Positions 1 through 8,127 of a DNA stretch of 38,994 nucleotides are shown piece by piece (within the stretch, counting starts at the first letter, position 1; each line of letters opens with the position of its first letter). Location: assembly GCA_018820005.1 (NCBI GenBank), contig JAHJOS010000659.1:1-38994 (forward strand), written 5' to 3'. This DNA is from Alphaproteobacteria bacterium. Its GTDB lineage: Bacteria > Pseudomonadota > Alphaproteobacteria > Rhizobiales > Devosiaceae. The notes beneath the pieces are model-generated. The model was not told the origin of the DNA. It did no database searches and saw only the letters and a program-made list of their open reading frames with translations. The position numbers and the translations under genes are program-made.

Positions 1-2
1 GC

Positions 3-80
3 CCACATTCATCCCTTGACCGGCAGACGCCGGATCAGGCCTACTTCAACGCGCTGGCACCAATGATGGTGGCGGCATAA
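3..80 (+). pseudogene. IS3-family transposase, C-terminal remnant
   Basis: The first in-frame stretch reads PHSSLDRQTPDQAYFNAL and stops at TAA 78-80. This is the characteristic C-terminal tail of IS3-family OrfB (DDE) transposases, where a P-H-S-S-L-x-x-x-T-P-D-x-x-Y-F motif closes the integrase core. Only the tail lies in the window; the rest, if present, is upstream. No terminal inverted repeat could be recognised just after the stop, so whether the element is intact is unknown. Confidence 0.75.
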
Positions 81-101
81 TCGAGGCGGAAATCCACTTA
101 A

Positions 102-369
102 CGAAACGCCCGAAACTGTTCAGACAAACCAAACCACCTCTACCAGCCGGCACGCCTTCAGGTGCACGGCGACATCGCCCACATCATGGCATCCATGGAT
201 GTGATCGACGTGCTGCAGCAGCAGTTCGTGGCCGCCGCCCAGAACGATCTGATGGCGCGCATGGCATCCGGTTGAGATCGACACGGAGCTCAAACGCCAA
301 AAGCTCCTCGACCGCTATGGTGAGGAGCTTACACGCAAATACTTAGCTTGGGAGGATTTTCGATTTTGA
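102..369 (+). other. unassigned coding remnants next to the IS3 end
   Basis: Two short open stretches follow the transposase tail. One runs from 102 to TGA 273-275 and contains HGDIAHIMASMDVIDVL. The other runs in the next frame from about 274 to TGA 367-369 and contains LLDRYGEELTRKYLAWEDF. Neither has a convincing start codon with a ribosome site, and I do not recognise the family with confidence. The HGDI stretch faintly recalls the C-terminal part of serine recombinases. They look like debris of genes truncated by the IS. From 370 to 443 nothing is recognisable. Confidence 0.3.
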
Positions 370-443
370 TTGGTTGCGGGGGCCTGATTGCACGGAGACT
401 TGCATAATGTCCGCGTCGAGACGGCTAAAATTAGCGCTTTGTG

Positions 444-471
444 GGGCAACCATAATTATGGAACTTTGCCC
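444..471 (-). terminator. stem-loop downstream of the nine-gene operon
   Basis: Arms GGGCAA (444-449) and TTGCCC (466-471) enclose a perfect 12-bp palindrome CCATAATTATGG (450-461), giving a long interrupted stem with an AACT bulge. It lies 20 nt past the stop of the last gene of the leftward operon, where a terminator or 3'-end-protecting hairpin is expected. There is no clear run of U residues after it, so simple intrinsic termination is uncertain. Confidence 0.4.
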
Positions 472-491
472 TCTATTGTTTGGGTTGTGAC

Positions 492-878
492 CTAATTCTC
501 GTCTAAAACCTCTGCTGCCAACCTGAAACAGTCCATCGCGGTGGGCACGCCGCAATAGGCGCCGATTTGCAACAGGACTTCCTTGATCTCGTCCGGCGTA
601 AGTCCATTATTCAGTGCGCCACGAACATGCACCTTGAATTCATGCGGTCTGTTCAGGGCGGCCAACATTCCAAGATTGACAAGGCTGCGACTGCGATGAT
701 CGAGGCCGGGCCTGTTCCAGGTCGCATCCCAACACCATTCGGTCGTCAAAACCTGCATGTCCCAGCTAAAGTCGGTCGCGCTTTCAAGTGCGCGATCGAC
801 ATAAGCATCTCCCAGGACCTTTCGACGCGTTTCCAGGCCACGCGTGAACCGCTCCGACGGCTTCGACAAACTCTCCAC
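492..878 (-). CDS. carboxymuconolactone decarboxylase family protein (PcaC-like)
   Basis: The 128-residue length matches 4-carboxymuconolactone decarboxylases (PcaC, about 125-135 residues). The core motifs RRKVLGDAYVDRAL near the N-terminus, then LVNLGMLAALNRPHEFKVHV and IGAYCGVPTAMDCF, are typical of the CMD/AhpD alpha-helical fold. In the protocatechuate pathway PcaC decarboxylates a lactone acid. No other pca genes are here, so this member may act on another lactone or keto acid, or as a CMD-type redox protein without a CXXC motif. The start is GTG at 878, supported by a GGAAGGA ribosome site seven bases upstream. It is the last gene of the leftward operon, 68 nt after the dehydrogenase. 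Confidence 0.85.
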   Translation of the reverse strand: MESLSKPSERFTRGLETRRKVLGDAYVDRALESATDFSWDMQVLTTEWCWDATWNRPGLDHRSRSLVNLGMLAALNRPHEFKVHVRGALNNGLTPDEIKEVLLQIGAYCGVPTAMDCFRLAAEVLDEN

Positions 879-946
879 TGGTCTATCCTTCCAGATATCC
901 GGTGTGCCAGGCGATAGACCCGACAGACCCTGATTGGAAATTCGAG

Positions 947-2044
947 CTAGGCTTCGACCAGAGTGGCCACCTGCTCGGTAACAGCAATGGTCCCCATGTC
1001 TCCGCCAAATTCCATGGGTCGCAGGAGGTTCTGGGCAAATCCACTGTCAACCGCCTCGTCTATCAGCATCGCCGCATCAGCCAGTCGCTGATTACCAAGC
1101 TTTTCAGCTAGATAATCCAACATGAGGCCGGCGCTGAGAATGGCGGCAAGCGGGTTGGCCTTGTCCTGGCCAATAATATCGGGCGCACTGCCGTGGGCCG
1201 GCTGGAACAGCCCGACGCTGTCACCGATTTCGGCGCAGGCGGCCATGCCCATTCCGCCGACAAGACCTCCGGCGAGATCGGACAAGATGTCGCCAAACAT
1301 GTTCTCCGTGACCAGCACATCGAAGTCCCACGGCTTGCGTACCAGATCGAGCGCTTGTGCATCGACATAGTTGTACCCAACCTCAATGTCCGGATAGCCG
1401 GTCCTGACTTCATCGAAGATTTTTCGGAAGAAGGCCATGGAGGTAAAGACATTGGCCTTGTCGACGCAGGTGAGCTTCCCGGACTTTCCCCGTTGCTTGC
1501 GCTTTTGTGCAAGGCCGAAGGCAAAATGATGCAGGCGAGTGGTCGTTGGCCTTGTGATGCGCAAGACATCCTGGACTTCATCGTCAGTCACCACCAGGCT
1601 GCGCCCATGTGCCGCCGCGGAATAAAACAGGCCTTCAGTCGACTCCCTGAGAATCACGAGATCGATTGCTCTCGCCCTCGGATCGGCCAGACGCTGGGGC
1701 GCATTCGGATAAGCCTTGACCGGCCGCACACCGGCATAGAGCCCGAAGCGGTCTCGCAACCTGAGATGTGGAGACACCTCGGTGCCATCCGCGTATCGCA
1801 CGGATGGCAGGCCAATCGCGCCCAGGAAGATTGCATCCGCATCGCCGGCACGCTTTTCGCCATCGACTTCGATATCGCGGCCCGCTTCCCTGTAGTATCC
1901 GGCGCCAGCCTGTATATTATCATAAGCCGGTTTCGGCTCGCCCACTTTTGCAAGGGCGGCCTCCATCACATGAATTGCCGCGCTCGCCACGTCCACACCA
2001 ATTCCATCCCCTTTGATCAGGGCGACGTTGATCGCATATCCCAT
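947..2044 (-). CDS. isopropylmalate/tartrate dehydrogenase-family decarboxylating dehydrogenase
   Basis: The protein belongs to the isocitrate/isopropylmalate dehydrogenase family, which oxidises a 2-hydroxy acid with NAD and usually decarboxylates the product. The N-terminal ALIKGDGIGVDV opens the Rossmann-like fold. LRESTEGLF, VDKANVF and NMFGDILSDLAGGLVGG carry the substrate and metal-binding Arg, Lys and Asp residues. PAHGSAPDI is the cofactor loop. About 365 residues fits LeuB, tartrate dehydrogenase and D-malate dehydrogenase. Context with OtnK and OtnC argues against leucine synthesis and for a C4 or related sugar acid. The start at 2044 follows family alignment. An ATG at 2098 has a better AAGGGA ribosome site but adds 18 unusual residues and would translate through a perfect hairpin. 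Confidence 0.85.
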   Translation of the reverse strand: MGYAINVALIKGDGIGVDVASAAIHVMEAALAKVGEPKPAYDNIQAGAGYYREAGRDIEVDGEKRAGDADAIFLGAIGLPSVRYADGTEVSPHLRLRDRFGLYAGVRPVKAYPNAPQRLADPRARAIDLVILRESTEGLFYSAAAHGRSLVVTDDEVQDVLRITRPTTTRLHHFAFGLAQKRKQRGKSGKLTCVDKANVFTSMAFFRKIFDEVRTGYPDIEVGYNYVDAQALDLVRKPWDFDVLVTENMFGDILSDLAGGLVGGMGMAACAEIGDSVGLFQPAHGSAPDIIGQDKANPLAAILSAGLMLDYLAEKLGNQRLADAAMLIDEAVDSGFAQNLLRPMEFGGDMGTIAVTEQVATLVEA

Positions 2045-2070
2045 ACTGATGGTCCCATTCTCTTTTTCGA

Positions 2071-2093
2071 GGCAGGATCGGACTGATCCTGCC
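2071..2093 (-). other. perfect intercistronic hairpin
   Basis: GGCAGGATC (2071-2079) and GATCCTGCC (2085-2093) are perfect 9-bp arms around a five-base loop. It lies between the otnC-like stop (2119) and the preferred ATG (2044) of the dehydrogenase. A structured leader argues for the 2044 start and may tune expression of the last two genes. If the 2098 start is used, the hairpin would lie inside the coding sequence. Confidence 0.6.
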
Positions 2094-2118
2094 AACATGC
2101 GTTCCCTTACAGTCCGGC

Positions 2119-2769
2119 CTAGTCATCCCATTGCACTGCAAAGCGATCGACGATCTGGCCGACTTGCTCGTCCGTCAATTTGTTCACCGCAACTCCACGC
2201 ACCAGAAAGGCCAGGCGAGCCGTCGCTTCCAACTCCTCCATCGCATTGATCGCGGCCTCAAGGTTCTTGCCGGCGACCACCGGCCCATGATTGGCGAGCA
2301 GCACAGCCGACCGCTTGCCTGCCAGCCCGCGAATTGCCTCCCCAATCATCGGATCGCCCGGAAGAAAGAACGGCAGAAGCTTCACCTTGCCGAGCAGCAT
2401 GACGCCATATGCAGTCAGCGGCGGCAGGACATTTTCGCAATCCACGTCAGGCAGAAGCGACAGTGCCGTGGAATGACAGGAATGAAGGTGCACGACAGCA
2501 CCTGTTCCGTGGCGCGTGTCGTAGAAGGCCTCATGGAGCGGCATCTCTTTTGTTGGCGCATCGCCTGAAAGCAGGCGACCCTCCGCGCCGATATGGCTGA
2601 TCCGCGCCGGGTCGAGGAAGCCCATCGAGGAGCCGGTGGGCGTCACAACCAGCGAACCGTCCGACAGGCGGGAGGAAATGTTGCCCGACGAGCCATGAGT
2701 CAGTCCCCGATCAAAGATCGACTTGGCATGCAGTGCGACAAGTTCTCGGGCGCGGGACACTTCGCTCAT
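2119..2769 (-). CDS. otnC: class II aldolase; 3-oxo-tetronate 4-phosphate decarboxylase-like
   Basis: This 216-residue protein has the class II aldolase/adducin fold. It resembles OtnC/YgbL, which decarboxylates 3-oxo-tetronate 4-phosphate to dihydroxyacetone phosphate. Visible family marks are THGSSGNISSRL, TPTGSSMGFLDP and the paired zinc histidines of VVHLHSCHSTALS. LLANHGPVVAG carries the third histidine, and KEMPLHEAFY an acidic catalytic position. Its ATG at 2769 overlaps the kinase stop in an ATGA arrangement, so the two are translationally coupled. That is the pairing found in known otnK-otnC operons. Related sugar-phosphate aldolases (L-fuculose type) are a less likely alternative. 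Confidence 0.88.
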   Translation of the reverse strand: MSEVSRARELVALHAKSIFDRGLTHGSSGNISSRLSDGSLVVTPTGSSMGFLDPARISHIGAEGRLLSGDAPTKEMPLHEAFYDTRHGTGAVVHLHSCHSTALSLLPDVDCENVLPPLTAYGVMLLGKVKLLPFFLPGDPMIGEAIRGLAGKRSAVLLANHGPVVAGKNLEAAINAMEELEATARLAFLVRGVAVNKLTDEQVGQIVDRFAVQWDD

Positions 2770-3998
2770 GACCGTCCCTCGAGCGCCGCGAGGGCTTCGG
2801 CAAAGAACTGTGGCCCACCGAAGTTTCCCGATTTAAGGGCAAGCACCACATCTCGATCCCTGACCTTCACCGCAGGTACTCCGGCCGCGATTTTTGGTCC
2901 GATCTCAAGTGCCGAGGCTCCTATCCCCGCGACCACGGCCCCTGATGTCTCCCCGCCGGCAACGACAATCCGTCTGACACCGGCTTCAACGAGCGCCCGA
3001 GCCAGATCGGCGAACAGTTGCTCGACCGCGCCGGCAACTTCTCTTTGTCCAAACTGCTCCTGCGCCGCCGAAACCACGGCGGGATCTGCGGACGAATAGA
3101 TCATCGGAGCTTGTTGTTGCACCATCACCCATTCAACCAGCTCGCCGAGCGGATAGGTGCCCGCCATGATTCCTTCGGCAAGCAGTTCGCGCGAGGGCGC
3201 GTTCAATCGATAGGTCTCGACCTGCGCCCGCGTCGCCCTCGAGCAAGAGCCGGATAAGACCGCCCCCGGCCCGGAAAGGCCTGCCCAATCGGGCAACTCC
3301 GAGACAAGATCGAAATTGGCTGGTAGGCCGAGTGCGATCCCGGAGCCACCGATCAATAGCCGCCGACTGCGCGCGGCCTTTCCGATGTTGATCAGGTCCT
3401 GATCACGAATGGCGTCCACAATGACCATTGACCTGCCTGACAAGGCGAGAGCCTTCTCCAGCGCATCGGCACCGCCGAGGGTCGTGGAGATCGGGACATG
3501 GGATACCGGCCACTCGGTCTGCCGCGCTAGAACCCGGCGTAAATCAGAATCGGTCATCGGCGTCAGCGGATGGTTCTCCATGCCGCTGTCGCTCAGGAGG
3601 CGGTCGTTGACAAAAAGATGCCCTTGATAAACGGACCGGCCATTCTCTGGAAATGCAGGGCACACGACGACGATACTCTCGCCAAGACGTTCCGCCAACG
3701 CCGCAGCCACCGGCCCTATATTGCCCGCATCGGTTGAATCGAAGGTCGAACAGATCTTGTATACGATTTGCTTGCAGCCCTGCCCCAGCAGCCAGTCGCA
3801 GGCATCAAGCGCAGCGCTGACAGCCGTTGCTGCCGGATCGGTGCGTATCTTGAGCGCGACGACACCGGCATCGACCAACGGGTCCGCTGGCATGTGGGGC
3901 ACGCCAATATATTGAACGGTTGACATGCCGCGGGAGGACAAGGTCAGGCCTATATCAGATGCGCCTGTGAAATCATCCGCTATGACCCCGAGCATCAT
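2766..3998 (-). CDS. otnK: four-carbon acid sugar kinase (DUF1537), 3-oxo-tetronate kinase-like
   Basis: The 410-residue DUF1537 protein has the N-terminal hallmark GVIADDFTGASDIGLTL. The C-terminal nucleotide-binding part shows VVAGGETSGAVV, then KIAAGVPAV and LALKSGNFGG. Family members phosphorylate C4 sugar acids: 3-oxo-tetronates (OtnK), D-threonate (DtnK), or 3-oxo-isoapionate (OiaK). The adjacent OtnC-like decarboxylase points to 3-oxo-tetronate 4-phosphate as product, hence dihydroxyacetone phosphate downstream. The ATG at 3998 is chosen because it overlaps the lactonase TGA as ATGA. An open frame continues upstream, but that stretch is lactonase coding sequence. Confidence 0.88.
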   Translation of the reverse strand: MMLGVIADDFTGASDIGLTLSSRGMSTVQYIGVPHMPADPLVDAGVVALKIRTDPAATAVSAALDACDWLLGQGCKQIVYKICSTFDSTDAGNIGPVAAALAERLGESIVVVCPAFPENGRSVYQGHLFVNDRLLSDSGMENHPLTPMTDSDLRRVLARQTEWPVSHVPISTTLGGADALEKALALSGRSMVIVDAIRDQDLINIGKAARSRRLLIGGSGIALGLPANFDLVSELPDWAGLSGPGAVLSGSCSRATRAQVETYRLNAPSRELLAEGIMAGTYPLGELVEWVMVQQQAPMIYSSADPAVVSAAQEQFGQREVAGAVEQLFADLARALVEAGVRRIVVAGGETSGAVVAGIGASALEIGPKIAAGVPAVKVRDRDVVLALKSGNFGGPQFFAEALAALEGRS

Positions 3999-4792
3999 GT
4001 GAGGATGTCCTTTATTGGGCCGCGGTCGAGGCGAAATATGTGATCCGCTAATTCCGAGGGAAAATATTCCCGGACCAGCGGGTCGTGGCCCGGAATTACG
4101 AGCCTCGGCATGCTTGCCAGCCGACGCAACACCTTGAAGCCATCCAGCATATCCTGGAGATCGACGACAATCGGGAATGGCTTTTCGTGGATGAAGTTCT
4201 CGTAGTAGTGCGAAGCATCTGACGCGAGGCACAGCCATCCCGCTTCGGTCTGGACACGGACCGCCTGAAGCCCACGGCTATGCCCCCCGATGCGATGCAC
4301 CGTGACCCCATCGGCAACCTCACCATCACCGTCGTGGAATACCATCCGTCCGGAATAGAGACGCTGCACTGCCTCGCAGACATGGGTGGCCGTAAATGGT
4401 GCTCGCAGCACGCCGTGACACATGCAGGGGCCAGTCGCATAGGCCATCTCGGCTGCCTGAATATGGATCGTCGCGTTGGGGAACAGCCGCAGCCCGCCTG
4501 CGTGGTCATAGTGCAAGTGGGTGACGATGACGGTATCAACTGTTTCCGGGGCAATCCCCAGCGGTTTCAGGGCTTCCACCGGGCTCATCCGGATCGGGCG
4601 GGCACGCTTCGCGCCCTCTTCCTCATCATATCCGGTATCGACCAGGATCGTGCGGCCGTCGCACCTTAACACCCAGATGAAGTAATCCATTGCATGTGCA
4701 ACGTCATGACTTTCATCGAAGAGGAAGCTGTCCTTGCGGGTTCGCTGATTGCGGTCCGCATATTTTACAGCAAAGACTTCCCAGGAACTCAC
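3995..4792 (-). CDS. metallo-beta-lactamase-fold lactonase (AHL lactonase family)
   Basis: The 265-residue hydrolase carries the dinuclear zinc motif THLHYDHAGG (His92, His94, Asp96, His97), then His171, Asp192 and His236 (IPGHDP). This spacing is that of N-acylhomoserine lactonases such as AttM/BlcC, which also open gamma-butyrolactone. In this operon, opening a sugar-acid lactone such as a tetronolactone is more likely than quorum quenching; this is inference. Translation starts with GTG at 4792, which overlaps the ABM gene stop as GTGA. No signal peptide is seen, so it should be cytoplasmic. Confidence 0.85.
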   Translation of the reverse strand: MSSWEVFAVKYADRNQRTRKDSFLFDESHDVAHAMDYFIWVLRCDGRTILVDTGYDEEEGAKRARPIRMSPVEALKPLGIAPETVDTVIVTHLHYDHAGGLRLFPNATIHIQAAEMAYATGPCMCHGVLRAPFTATHVCEAVQRLYSGRMVFHDGDGEVADGVTVHRIGGHSRGLQAVRVQTEAGWLCLASDASHYYENFIHEKPFPIVVDLQDMLDGFKVLRRLASMPRLVIPGHDPLVREYFPSELADHIFRLDRGPIKDILT

Positions 4793-5079
4793 GCTTCTAC
4801 CCTCCTGAAGGTCCCAACCTCCTTCGAAAGAACCATGTCCCTGACTTCGGCATCAAACGAGAGAAAATGCGGCATCTTCAGATGCGCCTGAAATGCTTCG
4901 GGACTGTCATAGATCTCGTACAGCAGGATCTCATCGGCGGCCCCGGTCGACACACAGACGTCGAACTGGTGACAGGCCGGCTCCAGCTCGACCGACAGCC
5001 TGGCGTTCTGCGCCATGAGCGGCATGAACGCTTCCGCGCAGCCTGCATGAAGTTGAAAGCGAACCACAACGACGAACAT
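4789..5079 (-). CDS. antibiotic-biosynthesis-monooxygenase (ABM)-fold protein
   Basis: This 96-residue ferredoxin-like alpha+beta protein has the ABM/YgiN layout: MFVVVVRFQLHAGC, a central LLYEIYDSPEAFQAHLKMPHF and a final short strand. Such dimeric proteins are cofactor-free monooxygenases, isomerases or small stabilising partners in catabolic operons. A mutarotase or isomerase role on a sugar-acid lactone is possible but unproved. The ATG at 5079 has a GGGAG ribosome site; a long open frame runs further upstream but overlaps dctM antisense to nothing useful. It lies between the transporter and the lactonase. Confidence 0.8.
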   Translation of the reverse strand: MFVVVVRFQLHAGCAEAFMPLMAQNARLSVELEPACHQFDVCVSTGAADEILLYEIYDSPEAFQAHLKMPHFLSFDAEVRDMVLSKEVGTFRRVEA

Positions 5080-5090
5080 GGATGTCTCCC

Positions 5091-6374
5091 TCACCGAAAC
5101 AGATAGACCATGCCCATGGACACAAAGGGCACATAGGTGACGAGGGCCAGCGCGAAGATGGCAGCGATGTACAGCGGCGCCATACTGCGCGCGATCGAAA
5201 GGACGCCGACACCCGAGATACGGGAAGCGACGTAGAGCGTCGCGCCGACCGGTGGAGTGAACAGGCCGATCGCCACGTTGCATGTCATGATGACGCCGAG
5301 ATGTACCGGGTCGATACCAAAGGCCTGAGCGGTCGGCAGGAAGAGCGGCGCGGTCAAGAGGATCGCTGGAACCGGGTCGAGCACAAGGCCGAGAATGAGC
5401 AGAACGATATTGACCATCAGCAGGAACATCCATGGGCCGCTCGAGTAGGCCTGGACGAACTCGACGAGAATCTGTGGCATCTGTTCCAGTGTGATCAGCC
5501 ATCCGAGCACGCTAGTCGCGCCGATCACCACCATCACCACGGCGCTTGTGACGAAGCTGTCGACGAGAAGTGACGGAAGATCTCGCAGCTTGAAGTCGCG
5601 GTAGACCACCGTTGTCACGAATAGCCCGTAAACTACTGCCAGCGCAGCCGCTTCAGTCGGCGTGACCCAACCGGTAAAGATCCCCCCGAGGATGAGGATT
5701 GGCATGAACAACGCGGGCGCCGTGCCGATAAACGACGACAAGAGCTCCTTCCCGGAGATGGTCCTGCCGCCAGGGTCGCATTTCGTGGTCTTGCCGACAT
5801 AGTAGCAGACAGCCATGAAGAATAGGCCGAACATCAGGCCAGGCACCACTCCTGCAAGAAATAGGTCTGCGACAGATACGTTGCCGACAAACCCATAGAT
5901 GAGCATGGGAATGGAGGGGGGAATGATGATGCCGATCGTACCTGCGGCTGCTACAAGGCCTGCCGCAAACGCAGTATTGTAGCCTTCACGCGCCATGTTC
6001 TTGATCATGACCGAACCGATAGCTGCGGAATCGGCGATTGCTGAACCCGATATGCCGCCGAAGATCATCGAGGCGCCTACGACCACCATGCCGAGCCCGC
6101 CGGCCATGAAACCGAAGGCGGCCCGGGCAAAACCGATGATGCGTAACCCAACGCCGCCACGGCTCATCATTTCGCCGGCGACGATGAAGAGCGGAATGGC
6201 AAGGAAGTGATTGGGCTCCACGCCCCCGATAAAGTTCAGGAAGAGTGCCTGAAGGGGATAGCCAAGATCGAACACGATGATCGGCAGAGTGGCGGTGAGC
6301 AGGATCGCCCACACCAACGGGATACCGAGAAATACTGTGGTGAGGAAGACGGCAACAACGAAAAGCAGGATCAT
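5091..6374 (-). CDS. dctM: TRAP transporter large membrane subunit DctM
   Basis: The 427-residue, very hydrophobic protein has about 12 membrane segments and the DctM/SiaM signatures. These include VFLTTVFLGIPLVWAILL at the N-terminus, IFGGISGSAIADSAAIGSVM and GIIIPPSIPMLIYG. The mirror-related C-terminal repeat has IGLFTPPVGATLYVA. It forms the sodium-driven translocation channel with DctQ. The start overlaps the dctQ stop by ATGA (6371-6374). Twelve bases downstream begins the ABM gene, so transport and catabolism share a transcript. Confidence 0.95.
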   Translation of the reverse strand: MILLFVVAVFLTTVFLGIPLVWAILLTATLPIIVFDLGYPLQALFLNFIGGVEPNHFLAIPLFIVAGEMMSRGGVGLRIIGFARAAFGFMAGGLGMVVVGASMIFGGISGSAIADSAAIGSVMIKNMAREGYNTAFAAGLVAAAGTIGIIIPPSIPMLIYGFVGNVSVADLFLAGVVPGLMFGLFFMAVCYYVGKTTKCDPGGRTISGKELLSSFIGTAPALFMPILILGGIFTGWVTPTEAAALAVVYGLFVTTVVYRDFKLRDLPSLLVDSFVTSAVVMVVIGATSVLGWLITLEQMPQILVEFVQAYSSGPWMFLLMVNIVLLILGLVLDPVPAILLTAPLFLPTAQAFGIDPVHLGVIMTCNVAIGLFTPPVGATLYVASRISGVGVLSIARSMAPLYIAAIFALALVTYVPFVSMGMVYLFR

Positions 6375-6901
6375 GACAGCGCCTCACCACCATCGCTATG
6401 GTTGCCATGCGGCATCACTGGATGACGGAATTCGATATAGATATTGAACATGTGGAAGATCAAAGACACCGTCATGCCGGCGGGCATCGATGCATAGAGC
6501 AAGCCCATGGGCCAGTAGAGGACAGTCGTGGTTTGGTCCCAAGTGCGGATCGAAATTTGCCAGCCGATCACGATCAGCAGAAGCAGCAAGCCTGCGACTA
6601 TTGCGTTGATCACCATATTGAGAATACGCAAGCCGATCCCGGGAAACAGCCCTTCAGCAATCTCCGTCACCCGCATATGCGCCCCACGGGCGATGGCTGC
6701 CGAACAGCCCAAAAACGTTGTCCAAAGTAAAAGAAAGCTTGTCACTTCAAGCGACCAGGCCAGATCAAAGCCAGCGAAACCGCGTAGGGCAGCGTTGCCA
6801 AAGACAAGCGTGAGGACGCAGAAGCCACCGACCATCAGACACAAGTCCACCAGGCCGCTAAGGAGCCGGAGGGCTCGCGGGTAAGATGCTCGATAATCCA
6901 C
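6371..6901 (-). CDS. dctQ: TRAP transporter small membrane subunit DctQ
   Basis: The 176-residue protein has four predicted membrane helices and the DctQ feature LEVTSFLLLWTTFLGCSAAI followed by RGAHMRV, the conserved region after helix two. It pairs with the channel subunit in tripartite ATP-independent transporters. The start is GTG at 6901, picked because a strong GAGGAGG ribosome site lies just upstream. A hairpin separates it from dctP. Confidence 0.92.
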   Translation of the reverse strand: MDYRASYPRALRLLSGLVDLCLMVGGFCVLTLVFGNAALRGFAGFDLAWSLEVTSFLLLWTTFLGCSAAIARGAHMRVTEIAEGLFPGIGLRILNMVINAIVAGLLLLLIVIGWQISIRTWDQTTTVLYWPMGLLYASMPAGMTVSLIFHMFNIYIEFRHPVMPHGNHSDGGEALS

Positions 6902-6919
6902 CTATATCCTCCTCAAGTC

Positions 6920-6945
6920 GGGGAGCGATCAACCAGCCGCCCCCC
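6920..6945 (-). other. hairpin between dctP and dctQ
   Basis: Arms GGGGAGCG (6920-6927) and CGCCCCCC (6938-6945) pair with a single mismatch around a ten-base loop. The hairpin directly follows the binding-protein gene. Such structures commonly protect the upstream message, or attenuate the downstream one, so that more binding protein than permease is made. No U-run follows. Confidence 0.5.
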
Positions 6946-6962
6946 TTTAGTGACGCTGGCAA

Positions 6963-7970
6963 TCAGTTTGCGGGGATTGCTTCGCGGATCGATGCAGCGT
7001 CAGCGAGGATCTTCTCGACCGCCTCAGCACCATAAACGTCCTTCGCCTTCCCGTAGACCGACTGAACAGCGGAACGGAACGGCTCGATATCGGGCGTGCT
7101 AACCTTGGCGCCCGCAGCGGACATCTCCTCCAATTGCTTCTCGACCGAATTCTTCACCAGATCACGGCTGAACGTTGCCGAGTCCTTTGCAGCCTTCATG
7201 ATTGCTTGCTTGTCCTCGTCGGAAAAGGACTGCCAGGTTTTCTCCGAGACTGTCAGCGGCAACGGGCTGTACACATGCCGCGTCAAAGTGATGTAGGGAG
7301 CCACCTCGTAGAAGCGCTGTGACTTGATCGTGTCGACAGGGTTCTCCTGACCATTGACGACGCCTTGCTGGATGGAGAGGTATACATCGGTGATCGGCAT
7401 CACGACCGTTTGGAATCCCATCGCCTCCATCGACCAGCGGATCATGTCATTGGGAAACACGCGCATTTTCATTTTCTTCGCATCTTTGGGCGAAGTCAGT
7501 GGCTCACTGGTGGTAAAGCTGCGGAAGCCTGCCTCCCATGTGGACAGCACCCGAAAGCCTTTCTCCGGCAACTTCCCAAACTCACCCTGAAGCCATTCAG
7601 AATTGTCGTAGAGCTCCCAGCCCTGCTCATAGGTATCGACCAGGAACGGCATTGCAGTCAGGTTCAATGACGCCAGGTGTGGCGCGTAGGAGCCCGTGGC
7701 GGAAACAGTAAAGTCCACCGCACCGAACTGCATCATCTCGATGGCTTTCGGGTCGTTAGCCAACTGGCCCGACGGAAAGATTTTCACGTCATAGCGGCCG
7801 CTCGTATACTCGGCTACTTTTTCAGCGAAAACTTCCGCGGCGGCCTGGCGGGAACCTCCCGGATTATCGGTATGACTGAACTTCAGCGTTTGTGCCGCCG
7901 TTGCATGTCCGGCAAGAACCATTGCCAAAAACGCTGCTGCAGCACCAGCGGCTGTCACTTGCTTTACCAT
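6963..7970 (-). CDS. dctP: TRAP transporter solute-binding protein DctP
   Basis: The 335-residue periplasmic protein opens with a signal peptide (MVKQVTAAGAAAAFLAMVL, likely cut after HATAA). It continues with LKFSHTDNPG, the usual first strand of DctP-family proteins. KMKMRVF (Arg170) supplies the arginine that binds the ligand carboxylate in most members, and GVVNGQENP is the second ligand region. A carboxylate such as a tetronate or related sugar acid is therefore a plausible cargo. The start at 7970 has a strong GGGAGGAG ribosome site and gives a proper signal peptide; the open frame extends further upstream without one. Confidence 0.93.
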   Translation of the reverse strand: MVKQVTAAGAAAAFLAMVLAGHATAAQTLKFSHTDNPGGSRQAAAEVFAEKVAEYTSGRYDVKIFPSGQLANDPKAIEMMQFGAVDFTVSATGSYAPHLASLNLTAMPFLVDTYEQGWELYDNSEWLQGEFGKLPEKGFRVLSTWEAGFRSFTTSEPLTSPKDAKKMKMRVFPNDMIRWSMEAMGFQTVVMPITDVYLSIQQGVVNGQENPVDTIKSQRFYEVAPYITLTRHVYSPLPLTVSEKTWQSFSDEDKQAIMKAAKDSATFSRDLVKNSVEKQLEEMSAAGAKVSTPDIEPFRSAVQSVYGKAKDVYGAEAVEKILADAASIREAIPAN

Positions 7971-8018
7971 CTCTTGTCTCCTCCCAAAGAACAGCAATTT
8001 TCCGTTTGCATCATTTTG

Positions 8019-8089
8019 CGTATACATTAATTTATCCGTTGTCAACGACGCCGGATCACTCTATCCATCGGACGCAGCAATAGATGGAT
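8019..8089 (-). promoter_or_regulatory. divergent promoter region with candidate operators
   Basis: On the minus strand TTGACA (8045-8040) precedes a TATACG (8024-8019), a possible promoter for the dctP operon. Its spacing of 15 is shorter than ideal. A GTATAC palindrome (8020-8025) and an inverted repeat ATCCATC (8063-8069) / GATGGAT (8083-8089) are candidate regulator sites. The adjacent GntR gene is the obvious regulator. No site was matched to a known consensus with confidence. Confidence 0.4.
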
Positions 8090-8127
8090 GGCTATCCCAG
8101 GTTCGAAGAGGCTCGGAGGAGATCGCA

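Noticed and set aside
1193-2086. Long plus-strand open frame antisense to the isopropylmalate-dehydrogenase-like gene
   Set aside because: It has no family motif and lies wholly opposite a gene with strong motifs; it is a codon-usage shadow in GC-rich DNA.
3995-4792. Quorum-quenching AHL lactonase role
   Set aside because: The fold allows it, but the gene is translationally coupled to sugar-acid enzymes and no AHL system is visible, so a pathway lactone is the simpler substrate.
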